64,000 nucleotides of DNA from Alphaproteobacteria bacterium Ga0077535 (GCA_001464425.1 LNEK01000026.1:224193-288192), one strand, 5' to 3'; positions 1-8,401 are shown, numbered from the stretch's first letter. Notes: a model not told the origin generated them from the sequence alone. A program made the numbers and translations.

Positions 1-1184
1 GCGTAGGCTTCGGCGTCTTCGTCCCAGCCGTCGCAAATGGCGTCGACGGTTTTGCCGATCATGGATTGCAGGCGCTGGTGCGCGAGCGTGGTTTGCACTT
101 CCATGAAGCGGTCGTAGCGTTCGTCGACGTCGTCCTGATCGACGTGATCGGGGAGATCGCGTGACGGCGCGCCGTCGACGTTCTCGTATTTGAAGACGCC
201 GGCGCGATCGATTTCGGCTTCTTCGATGAAATCGAGCAGCGTTTCGAAATCGTCTTCGGTCTCACCGGGGAAGCCGACGATGAACGATGAGCGAATGGTG
301 AGGTCGGGGCAGATTTTGCGCCACGTCTTAATGCGATCGAGGACTTTGTCTTGGTTCGCGGGGCGGCGCATAGCTTTCAGCACATTCGGCGAGGCGTGCT
401 GGAACGGGATGTCGAGGTACGGAAGGATTTTGCCTTCCGCCATTAGGCCGACGACTTCATCGACGTGCGGATACGGATAGACGTAGTGGAGGCGGACCCA
501 GGCGCCCAGATCGCCGAGCTCTTTGCAAAGATCGTAGAATTTCGCGCGGACCATGCGGTCCTTCCATTTGCTCTCGGCGTATTTCACGTCGACGCCGTAG
601 GCTGACGTGTCTTGTGAGATGACCAGCAGCTCTTTGACGCCGGCTTTCACCAACGACTCTGCTTCTTTCAACACAGCGTTGGCGGGGCGCGAGACGAGGT
701 CGCCGCGAATGCTCGGGATGATGCAGAAGGTGCAGCGGTTGTTGCAGCCTTCGGAAATTTTCAAATAGGCGTAGTGGCGCGGCGTGAGGCGATAGCCGCC
801 TTCGGGCACCAGATCGATTTTCGGATCGTGCAGTTGCGGTAGATGCGTGTGCACGGCGCCGACGACGGCTTCGTATTGGTGCGGGCCGGTGATCTCGAGC
901 ACTTTCGGGTGCGCTTCGCGGATCAGCGACTCTTCCTTGCCGAGGCATCCGGTGACGATGACCTTGCCGTTCTCGGCAATGGCTTCGCCGATGGCGTCTA
1001 AGCTTTCGGCCTTGGCGCTATCGAGGAAGCCGCAGGTGTTCACCACGACGAGGTCGGCGCCTTCGTAGGAGCCGCTGAGCTGATAGCCCTCGGAACGCAG
1101 GCGCGTGATGATGCGCTCGCTATCGACGAGGGCTTTGGGGCAGCCGAGCGAAACGACGCCGATGGTGGGGGCTTTTGCGGACAT
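1..1184 (-). CDS. rimO: Ribosomal protein S12 methylthiotransferase RimO (C-terminus outside window)
   Basis: Radical-SAM enzyme that adds a methylthio group to the conserved aspartate of ribosomal protein S12. The minus-strand translation starts [20 protein letters not shown], with the LGCPKxxxDSE block typical of RimO rather than MiaB. The radical-SAM cluster motif CxxxCxxC is seen as CNNRCTFC, followed by IPSIRG, and further down by [11 protein letters not shown]. About 394 residues are visible; the C-terminal TRAM region runs off the left edge. The ATG at 1182-1184 is the only start that precedes the N-terminal cluster-binding cysteines. The gene is divergent from the next gene. The family call is firm. 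Confidence 0.93.
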   Translation of the reverse strand, partial: MSAKAPTIGVVSLGCPKALVDSERIITRLRSEGYQLSGSYEGADLVVVNTCGFLDSAKAESLDAIGEAIAENGKVIVTGCLGKEESLIREAHPKVLEITGPHQYEAVVGAVHTHLPQLHDPKIDLVPEGGYRLTPRHYAYLKISEGCNNRCTFCIIPSIRGDLVSRPANAVLKEAESLVKAGVKELLVISQDTSAYGVDVKYAESKWKDRMVRAKFYDLCKELGDLGAWVRLHYVYPYPHVDEVVGLMAEGKILPYLDIPFQHASPNVLKAMRRPANQDKVLDRIKTWRKICPDLTIRSSFIVGFPGETEDDFETLLDFIEEAEIDRAGVFKYENVDGAPSRDLPDHVDQDDVDERYDRFMEVQTTLAHQRLQSMIGKTVDAICDGWDEDAEAY

Positions 1185-1283
1185 TGAGGCGGGGGCTTAG
1201 CGGAAAGTGAGCTGGAGCCCAAGGGTCAATGCTGCGTTGTCAGGCGGTCTTGCTTGCGTCTAGATGCGCGCGGGGGACGTCAA

Positions 1284-2132
1284 ATGCGCTTCTTTCGTCG
1301 GATCGGCGAACTCAAGGGCTGGAAGCGCTTTGGCTTCGAGGTCGGGATTATCGCTATCGGCTTGAGCATCACGCTGATCGCGCAAGAGCTGATCACCAAC
1401 GCCAGCCGCGCCCGCGAAACGCGCCAAGCAGTCGACGCGGTCGAGGTTGAATTCGTCCAGATTTGGTTTTTCGCCAACGAACGTGCCGCTTTGGAGCCAT
1501 GCCGCCGCGCGCAATTTGAAGCGCTAAGCGAGCGCTTGCAGCGTGCTGATGCACACTGGACGCCTGACGGCCTCGAACAACCGTCGCAAAGTTCTGATGT
1601 CTATATGCTGCCTTCTGTGTTCCGCACGCCGTTGCGGCCGTTCCCGGACATGTCGTGGCAAGCACTGCTCACCAGCAATGCCGCCACTGAGTTGGATCGC
1701 GCCCAATTCGCAACGCTGGGAAACATCTTCAATATCGTTGCTGAGATGCGAGGCCTACAGGTCGAGGCTTGGCGTCTGAAGGGCCGGCTTGCACATCTCA
1801 GCGTGGCTGGCCCGATGTCAGCTTCAGAGCGGCGCACGGCCTACGACGCCTTCGGCGAATTGGCGGCGATTGAAGCTCTTGTCGCCGCGGATGCGATCGA
1901 CTTAGGGCGCGCCATCGCGACGATCGACTTTCGCAATGAGCGCATCTTTGACCCCGCACTCTCCGGCTTATCCGCCGAGGAGTTTGAAGCTGCCTTGCTT
2001 GCGCAGATCGCAGGGGCGCAAGCAAGTTTCGGCGCATGCTATGACGCCAGCCAGCATCAGCTCTTATTTGACCTCTACAATCGCGTGACCGGCAGCAATC
2101 TGACGATCCCACCGCGTGAGGTCGCGCCATGA
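1284..2132 (+). CDS. Hypothetical protein with a single N-terminal membrane anchor
   Basis: Unrecognised 282-residue protein. After a basic start (MRFFRRIGELKGWKRFG) comes one hydrophobic segment at about residues 17-36 (FEVGIIAIGLSITLIAQELI), so the protein is probably anchored in the inner membrane with the rest soluble. The remainder is alpha-helical in look, rich in Ala, Glu and Leu, without a known catalytic motif. The ATG at 1284 is preferred to an upstream TTG at 1254 because GGGGGA lies six bases before it. The layout (short basic N-terminus, one anchor, then a charged helix) resembles a group of uncharacterised caulobacterial proteins that often occur as tandem paralogs, and a possible remnant of a second copy follows directly. 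Confidence 0.75.
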   Translation: MRFFRRIGELKGWKRFGFEVGIIAIGLSITLIAQELITNASRARETRQAVDAVEVEFVQIWFFANERAALEPCRRAQFEALSERLQRADAHWTPDGLEQPSQSSDVYMLPSVFRTPLRPFPDMSWQALLTSNAATELDRAQFATLGNIFNIVAEMRGLQVEAWRLKGRLAHLSVAGPMSASERRTAYDAFGELAAIEALVAADAIDLGRAIATIDFRNERIFDPALSGLSAEEFEAALLAQIAGAQASFGACYDASQHQLLFDLYNRVTGSNLTIPPREVAP

Positions 2133-2182
2133 TCTTGCGCCGGATCATCGCGCATTTGGCGCGGCGTGATCGCGCTGCGTGA
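2129..2182 (+). pseudogene. Possible remnant of a second membrane-anchored paralog
   Basis: An ATG overlaps the TGA of the preceding gene (ATGA) and opens a 17-codon frame, MILRRIIAHLARRDRAA, then stops. From memory, MILRR-hydrophobic-AH-x-R is a common opening of caulobacterial single-anchor hypothetical proteins, where it is followed by a transmembrane helix; here the reading frame ends before any helix. It may be the decayed start of a paralog, or chance. No continuation in another frame was found. Confidence 0.3.
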
Positions 2183-2238
2183 TGGAGTGTTGGCAGACGC
2201 CGCGACGTAGTTTTTCCTGTGCATAGAGGGAGGGTTGC

Positions 2239-2645
2239 ATGAAGCGCATGAGCATTTTCGCGACGATGATCGCTGGCGCCGTGTTGTGCATGGCGACCAG
2301 CGCCGGCGCCGAACGGATTAGACTGCAATGCGTCCAGGCTGTCTCGGAGGCTTACGAGATGACGGACGGTCAGGTCGGCAATAGCCAATGGTCCAGCCCG
2401 ACGTGATCCTCGAAATGGACACCGCCACAGGCGAGTTTTCGGTGGGCACGACGCGCGGTCGGTTCACGCTTTCAAACGAGACTTTCATCGGCCTGGCCCA
2501 TTCGGCGCCATTTTACGGGGCATGGGACATCGATCGCGAAACCGGTCGGATGCTGGTGCTCGGCCATGCCGATATGTCTGGAAACTGGGCGTTTATTCGC
2601 CGCGAGGGGACGTGTGTCGGGCCAAATGGCGCTGTTCCGTTTTGA
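2239..2645 (+). pseudogene. Small secreted protein split by a frame change
   Basis: Frame 1 opens at ATG 2239 after AGGGAGGG and gives a 55-residue product with a signal peptide (MKRMSIFATMIAGAVLCMAT, then SAGA) and the mature start ERIRLQC; it stops at 2404-2406. A second frame runs without interruption to 2645 and reads VILEMDTATGEFSV... WDIDRETGRMLVL... NWAFIRREGTCV. Read together they look like one secreted protein of about 135 residues with a cysteine near each end. The change must lie between 2385 and 2406, because the second frame has a stop at 2382-2384. A one-base deletion would explain it. Function unknown. Confidence 0.6.
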
Positions 2646-2685
2646 GGTCGGCGCGCGGGTGGTCCGCTGCGGCCAGTCGCCTCTG

Positions 2686-2702
2686 CTGCGAATGACTTGC
2701 AG
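2686..2702. promoter_or_regulatory. Fur-like inverted repeat upstream of bfd-bfr
   Basis: CTGCGAATGACTTGCAG is a 17-bp imperfect palindrome (outer CTGC/GCAG arms exact). It ends 80 bases before the bfd start. The form, TGC-AAT-x-A-TT-GCA, is like iron-responsive Fur/Mur boxes of Alphaproteobacteria, and the genes behind it handle iron storage. The regulator is inferred from position and shape only. Confidence 0.4.
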
Positions 2703-2782
2703 GAGCGCTCGCGATCAGCTAGGGTTTCTTTGCGGCTGACTCTCAGTCGCCAGATTCGCCTTTGCTTTCAGAGAAGTGCCGG

Positions 2783-2980
2783 ATGTACGTCTGCAATTGT
2801 AACGGTGTGACTCGGGCGGAAGTGGACGAAGCCATTTCTGCTGGGGCGGAAGGTCCGGAAGCGGTGCTTGCCCATCATGGGTGCGAGCCATGCTGCGGCC
2901 GCTGCCTCCCCGAAATCGCCGATGGCATTTCTAGCGGCGGAATGGCCTGCGCTAAGCGGAGCCTCGTCGCAGCGGAGTAA
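2783..2980 (+). CDS. bfd: Bacterioferritin-associated ferredoxin Bfd
   Basis: 65-residue [2Fe-2S] protein that donates electrons to bacterioferritin so that stored Fe(III) can be released as Fe(II). The four cluster cysteines are visible as C4xC6 and C38xxC41 (CCGRC), with further cysteines at 34 and 37. Length matches the family (about 64). The ATG at 2783 gives the canonical MYVCxC start; an upstream in-frame start would add residues the family does not have. It lies six bases before bfr, so the pair is almost surely co-transcribed and probably iron regulated. Confidence 0.93.
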   Translation: MYVCNCNGVTRAEVDEAISAGAEGPEAVLAHHGCEPCCGRCLPEIADGISSGGMACAKRSLVAAE

Positions 2981-2986
2981 AGCGCG

Positions 2987-3472
2987 ATGAAGGGTGATGC
3001 GGACGTCATTAAACAGCTCAACAAAATTCTCACGAACGAGCTGACGTCGATCAATCAATACTTTCTGCATGCGCGGATGTATCAGTCCGACGGCTACGGC
3101 AAGCTCGGCAAGAAGACGTACGAAGAATCCATCGAAGAGATGAAGCACGCGGACCGGATCATAAACCGGATCCTGCTGCTCGAAGGCTTCCCGAACCTTC
3201 AGAACCTCAACAAGCTGCAGATCGGCGAGAAGGTGCAAGAGCGCCTGGAAGCTGATCTGAATGCCGAGAAGACCGGGCACGCCGGCATCAAAGAAGGCAT
3301 CACGCTTTGTGAAGAGAAGAAGGATTACGTCACGCGCGATCTGCTGACGGAGTTGCTCGACGACACCGAAGAGCACATCGACTTCCTCGAGACGCAGCTG
3401 CAAAACTTAGCTGAGATGGGCCTGCAGAATTATCTGCAGAGCCAATACGAGCTGGATAGCGCAGCTGAGTGA
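2987..3472 (+). CDS. bfr: Bacterioferritin
   Basis: 161-residue subunit of the 24-mer iron-storage cage. The start MKGDADVIKQLNKIL is characteristic. Heme ligand Met52 is present (EEMKHAD), as are ferroxidase ligands Glu18, Glu51, His54, Glu94 and His130. The position equivalent to Glu127 of the E. coli protein is Thr here (LDDTEEH), with Glu128 and Glu129 beside it. This may be lineage variation with a neighbouring glutamate taking over. The gene follows bfd in the same transcript and ends one base before the convergent gene at 3473. Confidence 0.95.
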   Translation: MKGDADVIKQLNKILTNELTSINQYFLHARMYQSDGYGKLGKKTYEESIEEMKHADRIINRILLLEGFPNLQNLNKLQIGEKVQERLEADLNAEKTGHAGIKEGITLCEEKKDYVTRDLLTELLDDTEEHIDFLETQLQNLAEMGLQNYLQSQYELDSAAE

Positions 3473-3955
3473 TCAGCGCGCCGGGCTGGAAGCGGGGGCG
3501 TAGTCGTAGCTGGCGAGCAGGGCAAAGCCTTCGCCCGTTTCCAGCATCGCCGTCTCACTGGCGTTTAACACCAGCCAGTCGCCGGCTTCCGCGTAGCTCG
3601 AGAGTTGGCGCAGCGTCGACGAGAAGGCTTCCTTAGAGTCGCGTCCGCCGATCCAATAATCGACATGCGTTTGCGCAGCTTCGCTAAAGCAGAGCCATGC
3701 GGAGCGGCGCAGCATCTGGAAATCGAGCGGCGCGAACATCTTCTTGTAGCGGCCAAACAATCGATCGAGGGCTTCCATGGGGACGCTCGCGAACGTGCCG
3801 CCAGGATGGACAACGCTCAGGGTGTCACGCTTCAGGAAAGACGGGTTCTCGGCCAGAAACGCCGCCACGGCTTCGAGTTCGAGAAGCGACACTTGGCCGT
3901 GATACTCGGCCAAGTTCATCTCGATCTGTTCGTTGTGACGCAGAACCACCGGCAC
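3473..3955 (-). CDS. Conserved hypothetical protein
   Basis: 160-residue soluble protein without signal peptide or membrane segment. It begins MPVVLRHNEQIEMNLAEYHG and contains Trp- and Phe-rich stretches (RSAWLCFSEAAQTHVDYW). I do not recognise a family or motif. It converges with bfr, abutting its stop codon, and is read alone. Codon use and composition match the neighbours, so I take it as a real gene of unknown function. Confidence 0.7.
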   Translation of the reverse strand: MPVVLRHNEQIEMNLAEYHGQVSLLELEAVAAFLAENPSFLKRDTLSVVHPGGTFASVPMEALDRLFGRYKKMFAPLDFQMLRRSAWLCFSEAAQTHVDYWIGGRDSKEAFSSTLRQLSSYAEAGDWLVLNASETAMLETGEGFALLASYDYAPASSPAR

Positions 3956-4078
3956 GCGAGCGACTCCCTTAGCAACAGCCTCTGTTCGCGGGGCCTTTAG
4001 GAACCGTTAAGCGTGCGGCGAAAGGCGTCCGCCGCGCGTCGCTTGACATTCACCCTCGGAGCAGGCGGCGTGGGTCGC

Positions 4079-4909
4079 ATGCGAATTTTGCTTCTGCTTG
4101 CCGCCTTCGTCGCTGCCTGTTCACAAACCGACACCGCGCCGGACGCGGCGCCCGTGATCGCCGCGGAGCGGGCCTTTGCGGCGGAAGCGGCGCGGATAGG
4201 TTGGGTCGAAGCGTTCGAGGCGCACTCCACGGACGATGCGATCGTGCTCAGCGCAGGGCCAGGGAACGCGCACGCTTCACTCGCCGGTATCGATCCGGCC
4301 AATCGCGGCGACACCTCACTGGCATGGGCGCCTGATTTCGCCGGCATTTCCCGCGGGGGCGACATCGGCTTCACCACCGGACCTTACAACGGCGGCGGGG
4401 CCGCGTTTGGCCAATACTTCACGGTCTGGCGTCTGCAGGCAGATGGCTCGTGGAAATGGATTTATGACGGGGGCACAAACCAGCGTACGCCGACGCAGGT
4501 GAACGCTGACGCGGACGTTCGCCAACTGGCTTTTGGCCAACGCGGCGCCGGCTCAGCCGATGCTGCAGTCGCTGCGGTGCGCACCCGTGAGGCCAGCTTC
4601 GCTGAGCAGGCGGCTGACAATGCAGGCGAGGCGTTCGAGGCTTGGCTGGCGGAAGGGGCGCGGGTGAATCGGGACGATCAGGCCAGCGCCGAGAGCGTGG
4701 AGGCCGCGGCCCAGCTCGTCGGCGCGGGCCCGGTCCGCTACAGCGCGCCGGAGATCATCGAGGCCGGAGCGGCCGGCGATCTCGTTTTCACGCTGGGCGA
4801 GGCCCGCTGGGAGGGCGGGGCCGGGTATTATTGCCGGATCTGGGTGCTGACGTCGGCAGGCTGGAAGATCGGCTTTGACCAGATCATTCAGCGCGCGTTG
4901 ACCCCTTAA
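4079..4909 (+). CDS. Lipoprotein with two tandem NTF2-like (DUF4440/SnoaL-type) domains
   Basis: 276-residue probable lipoprotein. The N-terminus MRILLLLAAFVAACSQTD is a lipoprotein signal with Cys14 as the lipidated residue. The body seems to hold two related halves: residues about 25-140 (ERAFAAEAARIGWVEAFEAH, later WKWIYDGG) and about 160-276 (REASFAEQAADNAGEAFEAW, later WKIGFDQI). Each has the helix, acidic patch and terminal Trp-Lys-Ile strand of NTF2-like folds such as DUF4440. The ATG at 4079 is chosen because it starts the signal peptide; an earlier GTG at 4013 would bury it. Substrate and role are unknown. Confidence 0.75.
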   Translation: MRILLLLAAFVAACSQTDTAPDAAPVIAAERAFAAEAARIGWVEAFEAHSTDDAIVLSAGPGNAHASLAGIDPANRGDTSLAWAPDFAGISRGGDIGFTTGPYNGGGAAFGQYFTVWRLQADGSWKWIYDGGTNQRTPTQVNADADVRQLAFGQRGAGSADAAVAAVRTREASFAEQAADNAGEAFEAWLAEGARVNRDDQASAESVEAAAQLVGAGPVRYSAPEIIEAGAAGDLVFTLGEARWEGGAGYYCRIWVLTSAGWKIGFDQIIQRALTP

Positions 4910-5072
4910 GTTTGACTTTCCTGGGCGCTTCCGCCAAAAGCCCCGCTTTCCAGCGCCGGACTTCGTTCCGGATGCGGATTCATACTGGTTGACGGGCGAA
5001 CCGCCAGGGCAGTCGCAATCTCATTTGTGAGGTTGCCGGGCCCCGTCAGAAGAAGAAGGCGCTCAACCGCGC
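4910..5072. promoter_or_regulatory. Leader region of rpsD
   Basis: 163 bases between the lipoprotein gene and rpsD, with several short GC-rich inverted segments (for example CCGGACTTCGTTCCGG at about 4956). The promoter of rpsD, and possibly an autoregulatory leader, should lie here. I could not define a -10/-35 pair with confidence, and no tRNA-like fold was seen. Confidence 0.35.
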
Positions 5073-5690
5073 ATGACGAAGCGTATCCAAGCTAAATACA
5101 AATCGGACCGCCGGTTCGGCCAGAACCTCTGGGGCCGTCCGAAATCACCGGTGAACAAGCGCCAGTACGGCCCGGGCCAACACGGCCAGCGCCGCAAGGG
5201 CAAGACCTCTGACTTCGGCCTCCAACTGGTCGCCAAGCAGAAGCTGCGAATGTACTACGGCAACATCACCGAAAAGCAGTTCCGCAAGACCTACGAAGAG
5301 GCCGCGCGCCGCAAGGGCAACACGGCTGAAAACCTCATCGGTCTGCTCGAGAGCCGTCTCGACGCGTTCATCTATCGCTCGAAGTTCGCCCCGACGCCGT
5401 TCTCGGCCCGTCAGCTGGTGAACCACGGCCACGTCAAGGTGAACGGCCGCCGCGTGACCATCGCGTCCTACTTGGTGAAGGTCGGCGACGTGATCGAGAT
5501 GCGCGAGAAGGCCAAGGCCATGGCGCTGGTGTTGGAAGCCGTTCAAAGCGGCGAGCGCGATACGCCAGATTACATCGAGGTCGATCCCAAGGGCATGACG
5601 GCGCGCTATCAGCGCGTGCCGGTTCTGGCCGATGTGCCGTACGCGGTGCAGATGGAACCGAACCTGGTCGTCGAATACTACGCCTCGTAA
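5073..5690 (+). CDS. rpsD: 30S ribosomal protein S4
   Basis: 205-residue primary 16S rRNA-binding protein that helps nucleate assembly of the small subunit. The alphaproteobacterial form starts [20 protein letters not shown] and has [16 protein letters not shown]. The S4 RNA-binding domain is seen at about residues 93-160 ([20 protein letters not shown], then [17 protein letters not shown]). It stands as a single gene, as is usual in this class, followed by a strong terminator. Confidence 0.97.
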   Translation: MTKRIQAKYKSDRRFGQNLWGRPKSPVNKRQYGPGQHGQRRKGKTSDFGLQLVAKQKLRMYYGNITEKQFRKTYEEAARRKGNTAENLIGLLESRLDAFIYRSKFAPTPFSARQLVNHGHVKVNGRRVTIASYLVKVGDVIEMREKAKAMALVLEAVQSGERDTPDYIEVDPKGMTARYQRVPVLADVPYAVQMEPNLVVEYYAS

Positions 5691-5714
5691 AACGGGCGAC
5701 AGTTTGAGTTGGCG

Positions 5715-5750
5715 AAGGCCGGTGCGAAAGCGCCGGCCTTTTGCTTTTGG
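5715..5750 (+). terminator. Rho-independent terminator of rpsD
   Basis: Arms AAGGCCGG and CCGGCCTT pair around a loop containing GCGAAAGC, followed by TTTGCTTTT. It lies 25 bases after the rpsD stop codon and before the ppk2 start. Confidence 0.8.
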
Positions 5751-5795
5751 TGCGATGGCGCTTGCTCTGACGCCGCCCTGGTCGCTTTATGCGGC

Positions 5796-6617
5796 ATGAC
5801 CGATTGGAAGCTCTTCGACTCTGAACTCCTTGTGGCGCCCGGCGCAAAGTCGAACCTGGCCGGACGGCCTACTGTCCGTGATGATCTCTTGGCTGACAAA
5901 GACGCGGCCAAGGACGCGCTCGATGAGTGTTCCAAGGAGATCGATGTGCTGCAGGATCGGCTCTATGCCGAACAGAAGCGCTCGCTGTTGGTGGTGCTGC
6001 AGGGCATCGATACATCCGGCAAGGACGGCACCGTGCGCGGCGTGTTCAATCGCTGCGGCCCGCTTGGCGTGAAGGTGACGCCCTTTGGGCGGCCGAGTGA
6101 GCTGGAGCTTAGCCATGATTATCTCTGGCGCGTTCACGACGCGGTTCCGCGCAAGGGCGTGATCGGCGTGTTCAACCGCTCGCACTATGAGGACGTGCTG
6201 GTAGCGAAGGTGCGCGCGCTAGCGCCGCCGGAGGTGATCGAGCAACGCTATGAGCAGATTAACGCGTTCGAGAAGCACCTGACCGAGAACGGCGTGACCA
6301 TTCTCAAGTTCATGCTGCACATCTCGAAGGATGAGCAACGCGAGCGCTTGCAGGCGCGTCTCGACGATCCGGCCAAGCACTGGAAATTCAATCCGGGCGA
6401 TCTGGAAGATCGCGAGCTGTGGGACGATTTCCAAGCGGCGTATGAAATCGCGCTGGATCGCTGCTCAACGCCGCATGCGCCGTGGCGTGTGGTGCCTGCC
6501 GACAAGAAATGGCAACGCAACGCGTTCATCGCCGCGATCGTGCGCGGGACGTTGGAAGTGATGAATCCAACTTATCCGGCGAAGAGTTGGAAGGCGGAGG
6601 ACTACAAGGTCGTTTAA
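5796..6617 (+). CDS. ppk2: Polyphosphate kinase 2 family protein
   Basis: 273-residue PPK2-type kinase that transfers phosphate between polyphosphate and nucleotides. The Walker A loop is seen as GIDTSGKDG at about residue 74; the lid/Walker B region as FNRSHYEDVLVAKVR. The HISKDEQRERLQARLDDPAKHWKF stretch is typical of the class. The ATG at 5796 gives MTDWKLFDSELL; the longer frame from 5709 would start inside the rpsD terminator. Which nucleotide is used cannot be told. It is a single gene without evident partners. Confidence 0.88.
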   Translation: MTDWKLFDSELLVAPGAKSNLAGRPTVRDDLLADKDAAKDALDECSKEIDVLQDRLYAEQKRSLLVVLQGIDTSGKDGTVRGVFNRCGPLGVKVTPFGRPSELELSHDYLWRVHDAVPRKGVIGVFNRSHYEDVLVAKVRALAPPEVIEQRYEQINAFEKHLTENGVTILKFMLHISKDEQRERLQARLDDPAKHWKFNPGDLEDRELWDDFQAAYEIALDRCSTPHAPWRVVPADKKWQRNAFIAAIVRGTLEVMNPTYPAKSWKAEDYKVV

Positions 6618-6670
6618 TCACGCCGCCGTGTGAAGTGGAACGTGCAGTGCGGTAATGTGATTATATTCAC

Positions 6671-6835
6671 ATGCGTACTCACGTCGATCCGACTTTAGTT
6701 GAAAGACTCCGTGCAATTTCGGCGGCTTTGCGGCGCGTTTACTCTGCCGAGCCGGCGCATGTGCCGGACGCTATCAAGGACAGGTTGCGGCGTCTGAGAG
6801 AGTGCGAGGACGAGGGCGGCGATCGTTCGCGTTAA
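6671..6835 (+). CDS. Small hypothetical protein
   Basis: 54-codon open frame, MRTHVDPTLVERLRAISAAL..., predicted as two amphipathic helices rich in Arg, Leu and Glu with a Pro between them. It sits in the gap between ppk2 and the convergent glycosylase gene and overlaps that gene's stop by four bases. There is no clear Shine-Dalgarno. It could be a real small protein or a chance frame. No family recognised. Confidence 0.4.
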   Translation: MRTHVDPTLVERLRAISAALRRVYSAEPAHVPDAIKDRLRRLRECEDEGGDRSR

Positions 6836-7443
6836 TCGGGCGTCTTGGTGTCCATAAGACGCCACAAGTGCCAAGAGGCGGCGCTTCTCCACGGCGCCCA
6901 TCGCTCTCCGTAAGCGCCTAGTTCCTTTGGCGTGAAACTTCGCCGATAGAGTTTCTCCGCGCCTTTGCGCACACCCAAATCATCGATCGGCAGTACGTCC
7001 GGCCTGCCCAGAGTAAACATCAGATACATCTCGACCGTCCAACGACCGACGCCGCGGGCAGCGGTGAGGCGTTCGATAACCTCTTCATTTGGCAGCCGCG
7101 AAAGCGCGCGCGATTGCGGGATGACACCGTCGATGCGCTTCTGCGCGATATCCTGAACGGCGGCGATTTTCTGACGTGAGAGGCCGGCGCCGCGCAGCAA
7201 GGTCGGGTCGATGGCGAGGATGTCTTCCGGCTCCGGGTGATCTTTGTCGGGCCAGAGCGCGATGACGCGATTGTGGATGGTGGTCGCGGCTTTGCCGGAA
7301 AGCTGTTGAAAAACGACGGCGCGTACGAGCGCGCGATAGGGGTCTTTGTTCTTGGCGAATGTGGTTGGGTAGGGCTCGTGCGTCTTCACCACGGCAGCAA
7401 AGCGTTTGCAGAGTTTGCTGAGCTCCCGTTCCGCTTCGCCCAC
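6832..7443 (-). CDS. DNA-3-methyladenine glycosylase (AlkA-type, HhH-GPD)
   Basis: 203-residue base-excision repair glycosylase that removes alkylated purines. The helix-hairpin-helix is seen at about residues 124-137 (ERLTAARGVGRWTVEMY), followed by LGRPDVLPIDDLGVRKG, in which Asp155 matches the catalytic aspartate of AlkA. The opening DPYRALVRAVVFQQLSGKAA is the standard HhH-GPD N-terminal motif. No iron-sulfur cysteine loop is present, which separates it from the Nth/MutY branch. It is one base from ubiA's stop and may share its transcript. Confidence 0.9.
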   Translation of the reverse strand: MGEAERELSKLCKRFAAVVKTHEPYPTTFAKNKDPYRALVRAVVFQQLSGKAATTIHNRVIALWPDKDHPEPEDILAIDPTLLRGAGLSRQKIAAVQDIAQKRIDGVIPQSRALSRLPNEEVIERLTAARGVGRWTVEMYLMFTLGRPDVLPIDDLGVRKGAEKLYRRSFTPKELGAYGERWAPWRSAASWHLWRLMDTKTPD

Positions 7444-7444
7444 G

Positions 7445-8401
7445 TCACACTCCCAGCATCGGCCGCAACGTCCGCCAGATCGGCTCTAGCGCAAACCCCA
7501 ACAGGACGGCGGCGCCTATGATGGCGTTGTGTTTGAACGCCGCAAGCGCCGTTTCCGGACGTTTATCGTCGACGCTTGCGAGCATGGGCCAGATCAGCAG
7601 CGCGCCGATCAAGGCAAGCGCGGTGGCGACGATCGGTCCGGCTCCGCCGGCGGCGGCCGCAGCGGTCCAGAGGACAAGCGCAGCGACGTAGAACACCGTC
7701 GTCCAGGTGCGCCACTGCCCTGCGAAGAGCCGCGCGGTGGAGCGCACGCCGATCAATGCATCGTCTTCGCGGTCCTGCAGCGCGTAGATCGTGTCGTAGC
7801 CGATGGTCCAGGCGATGCAGCCGGCATAGAGCGCGAAAGCTTCGAGCGGCACGACGCCAGTTTGGTAGCTCGAGGCCGCGCCGCCGACGAGCGCACCCCA
7901 GCTGAACACGATGCCGAGCCACGCCTGCGGCCACCACGTTATGCGCTTCATCAGCGGATAGAGCGCCACGAGCGGGATGGCGATGAGCGATACGATCTGC
8001 GCCATCGTTGGCAGCATGAGTAATGCGATGAGGCCGACTAGGCATTGCGCGATCAGCCACGCCCACGCGTGCTTTAGCGACACCGCTCCGGATGGCAGCG
8101 GCCGCAGGCGTGTGCGTTCGACTTTCGCGTCGATGTCGCGGTCAAGAATGTCATTGTAGGTGCAGCCGGCGCCGCGCATGGCGATGGCGCCGAGCAGGAA
8201 CGCCAGCGCAAACCGCGCATCCTCCCAGTAGAAGCCGTAGCCGGTGCGCGCCACCGCAATGCCCATCAGACACGGCAGCAAAAGCAATTGCCAGCCGATC
8301 GGACGATCTAGCCGCGAGAGCTGCGCGAACGGCTTCCACGTGCGCGGCAGCGCCTCGGTCCAATGTTGCTTCAACGCATCGGCGGGTTTCAAATCAGTCA
8401 C
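7445..8401 (-). CDS. ubiA: 4-hydroxybenzoate polyprenyltransferase
   Basis: 318-residue integral membrane prenyltransferase that attaches the polyprenyl tail to 4-hydroxybenzoate in ubiquinone synthesis. Both aspartate-rich prenyl-diphosphate motifs are present: NDILDRDIDAKVERT at about residue 103 and DREDDALIGVRSTA at about residue 210. Around eight or nine hydrophobic helices are visible. The start is GTG (8399-8401), giving MTDLKPADALKQHW. Ubiquinone is the electron carrier that feeds the respiratory chain ending in the oxidase encoded further on. Minus strand, upstream of the glycosylase gene. Confidence 0.93.
   Translation of the reverse strand: MTDLKPADALKQHWTEALPRTWKPFAQLSRLDRPIGWQLLLLPCLMGIAVARTGYGFYWEDARFALAFLLGAIAMRGAGCTYNDILDRDIDAKVERTRLRPLPSGAVSLKHAWAWLIAQCLVGLIALLMLPTMAQIVSLIAIPLVALYPLMKRITWWPQAWLGIVFSWGALVGGAASSYQTGVVPLEAFALYAGCIAWTIGYDTIYALQDREDDALIGVRSTARLFAGQWRTWTTVFYVAALVLWTAAAAAGGAGPIVATALALIGALLIWPMLASVDDKRPETALAAFKHNAIIGAAVLLGFALEPIWRTLRPMLGV

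Noticed and set aside
4910..5072. Possible tRNA or structured RNA before rpsD
   Set aside because: Some short stems exist but no cloverleaf, T-loop or known riboswitch core could be drawn.
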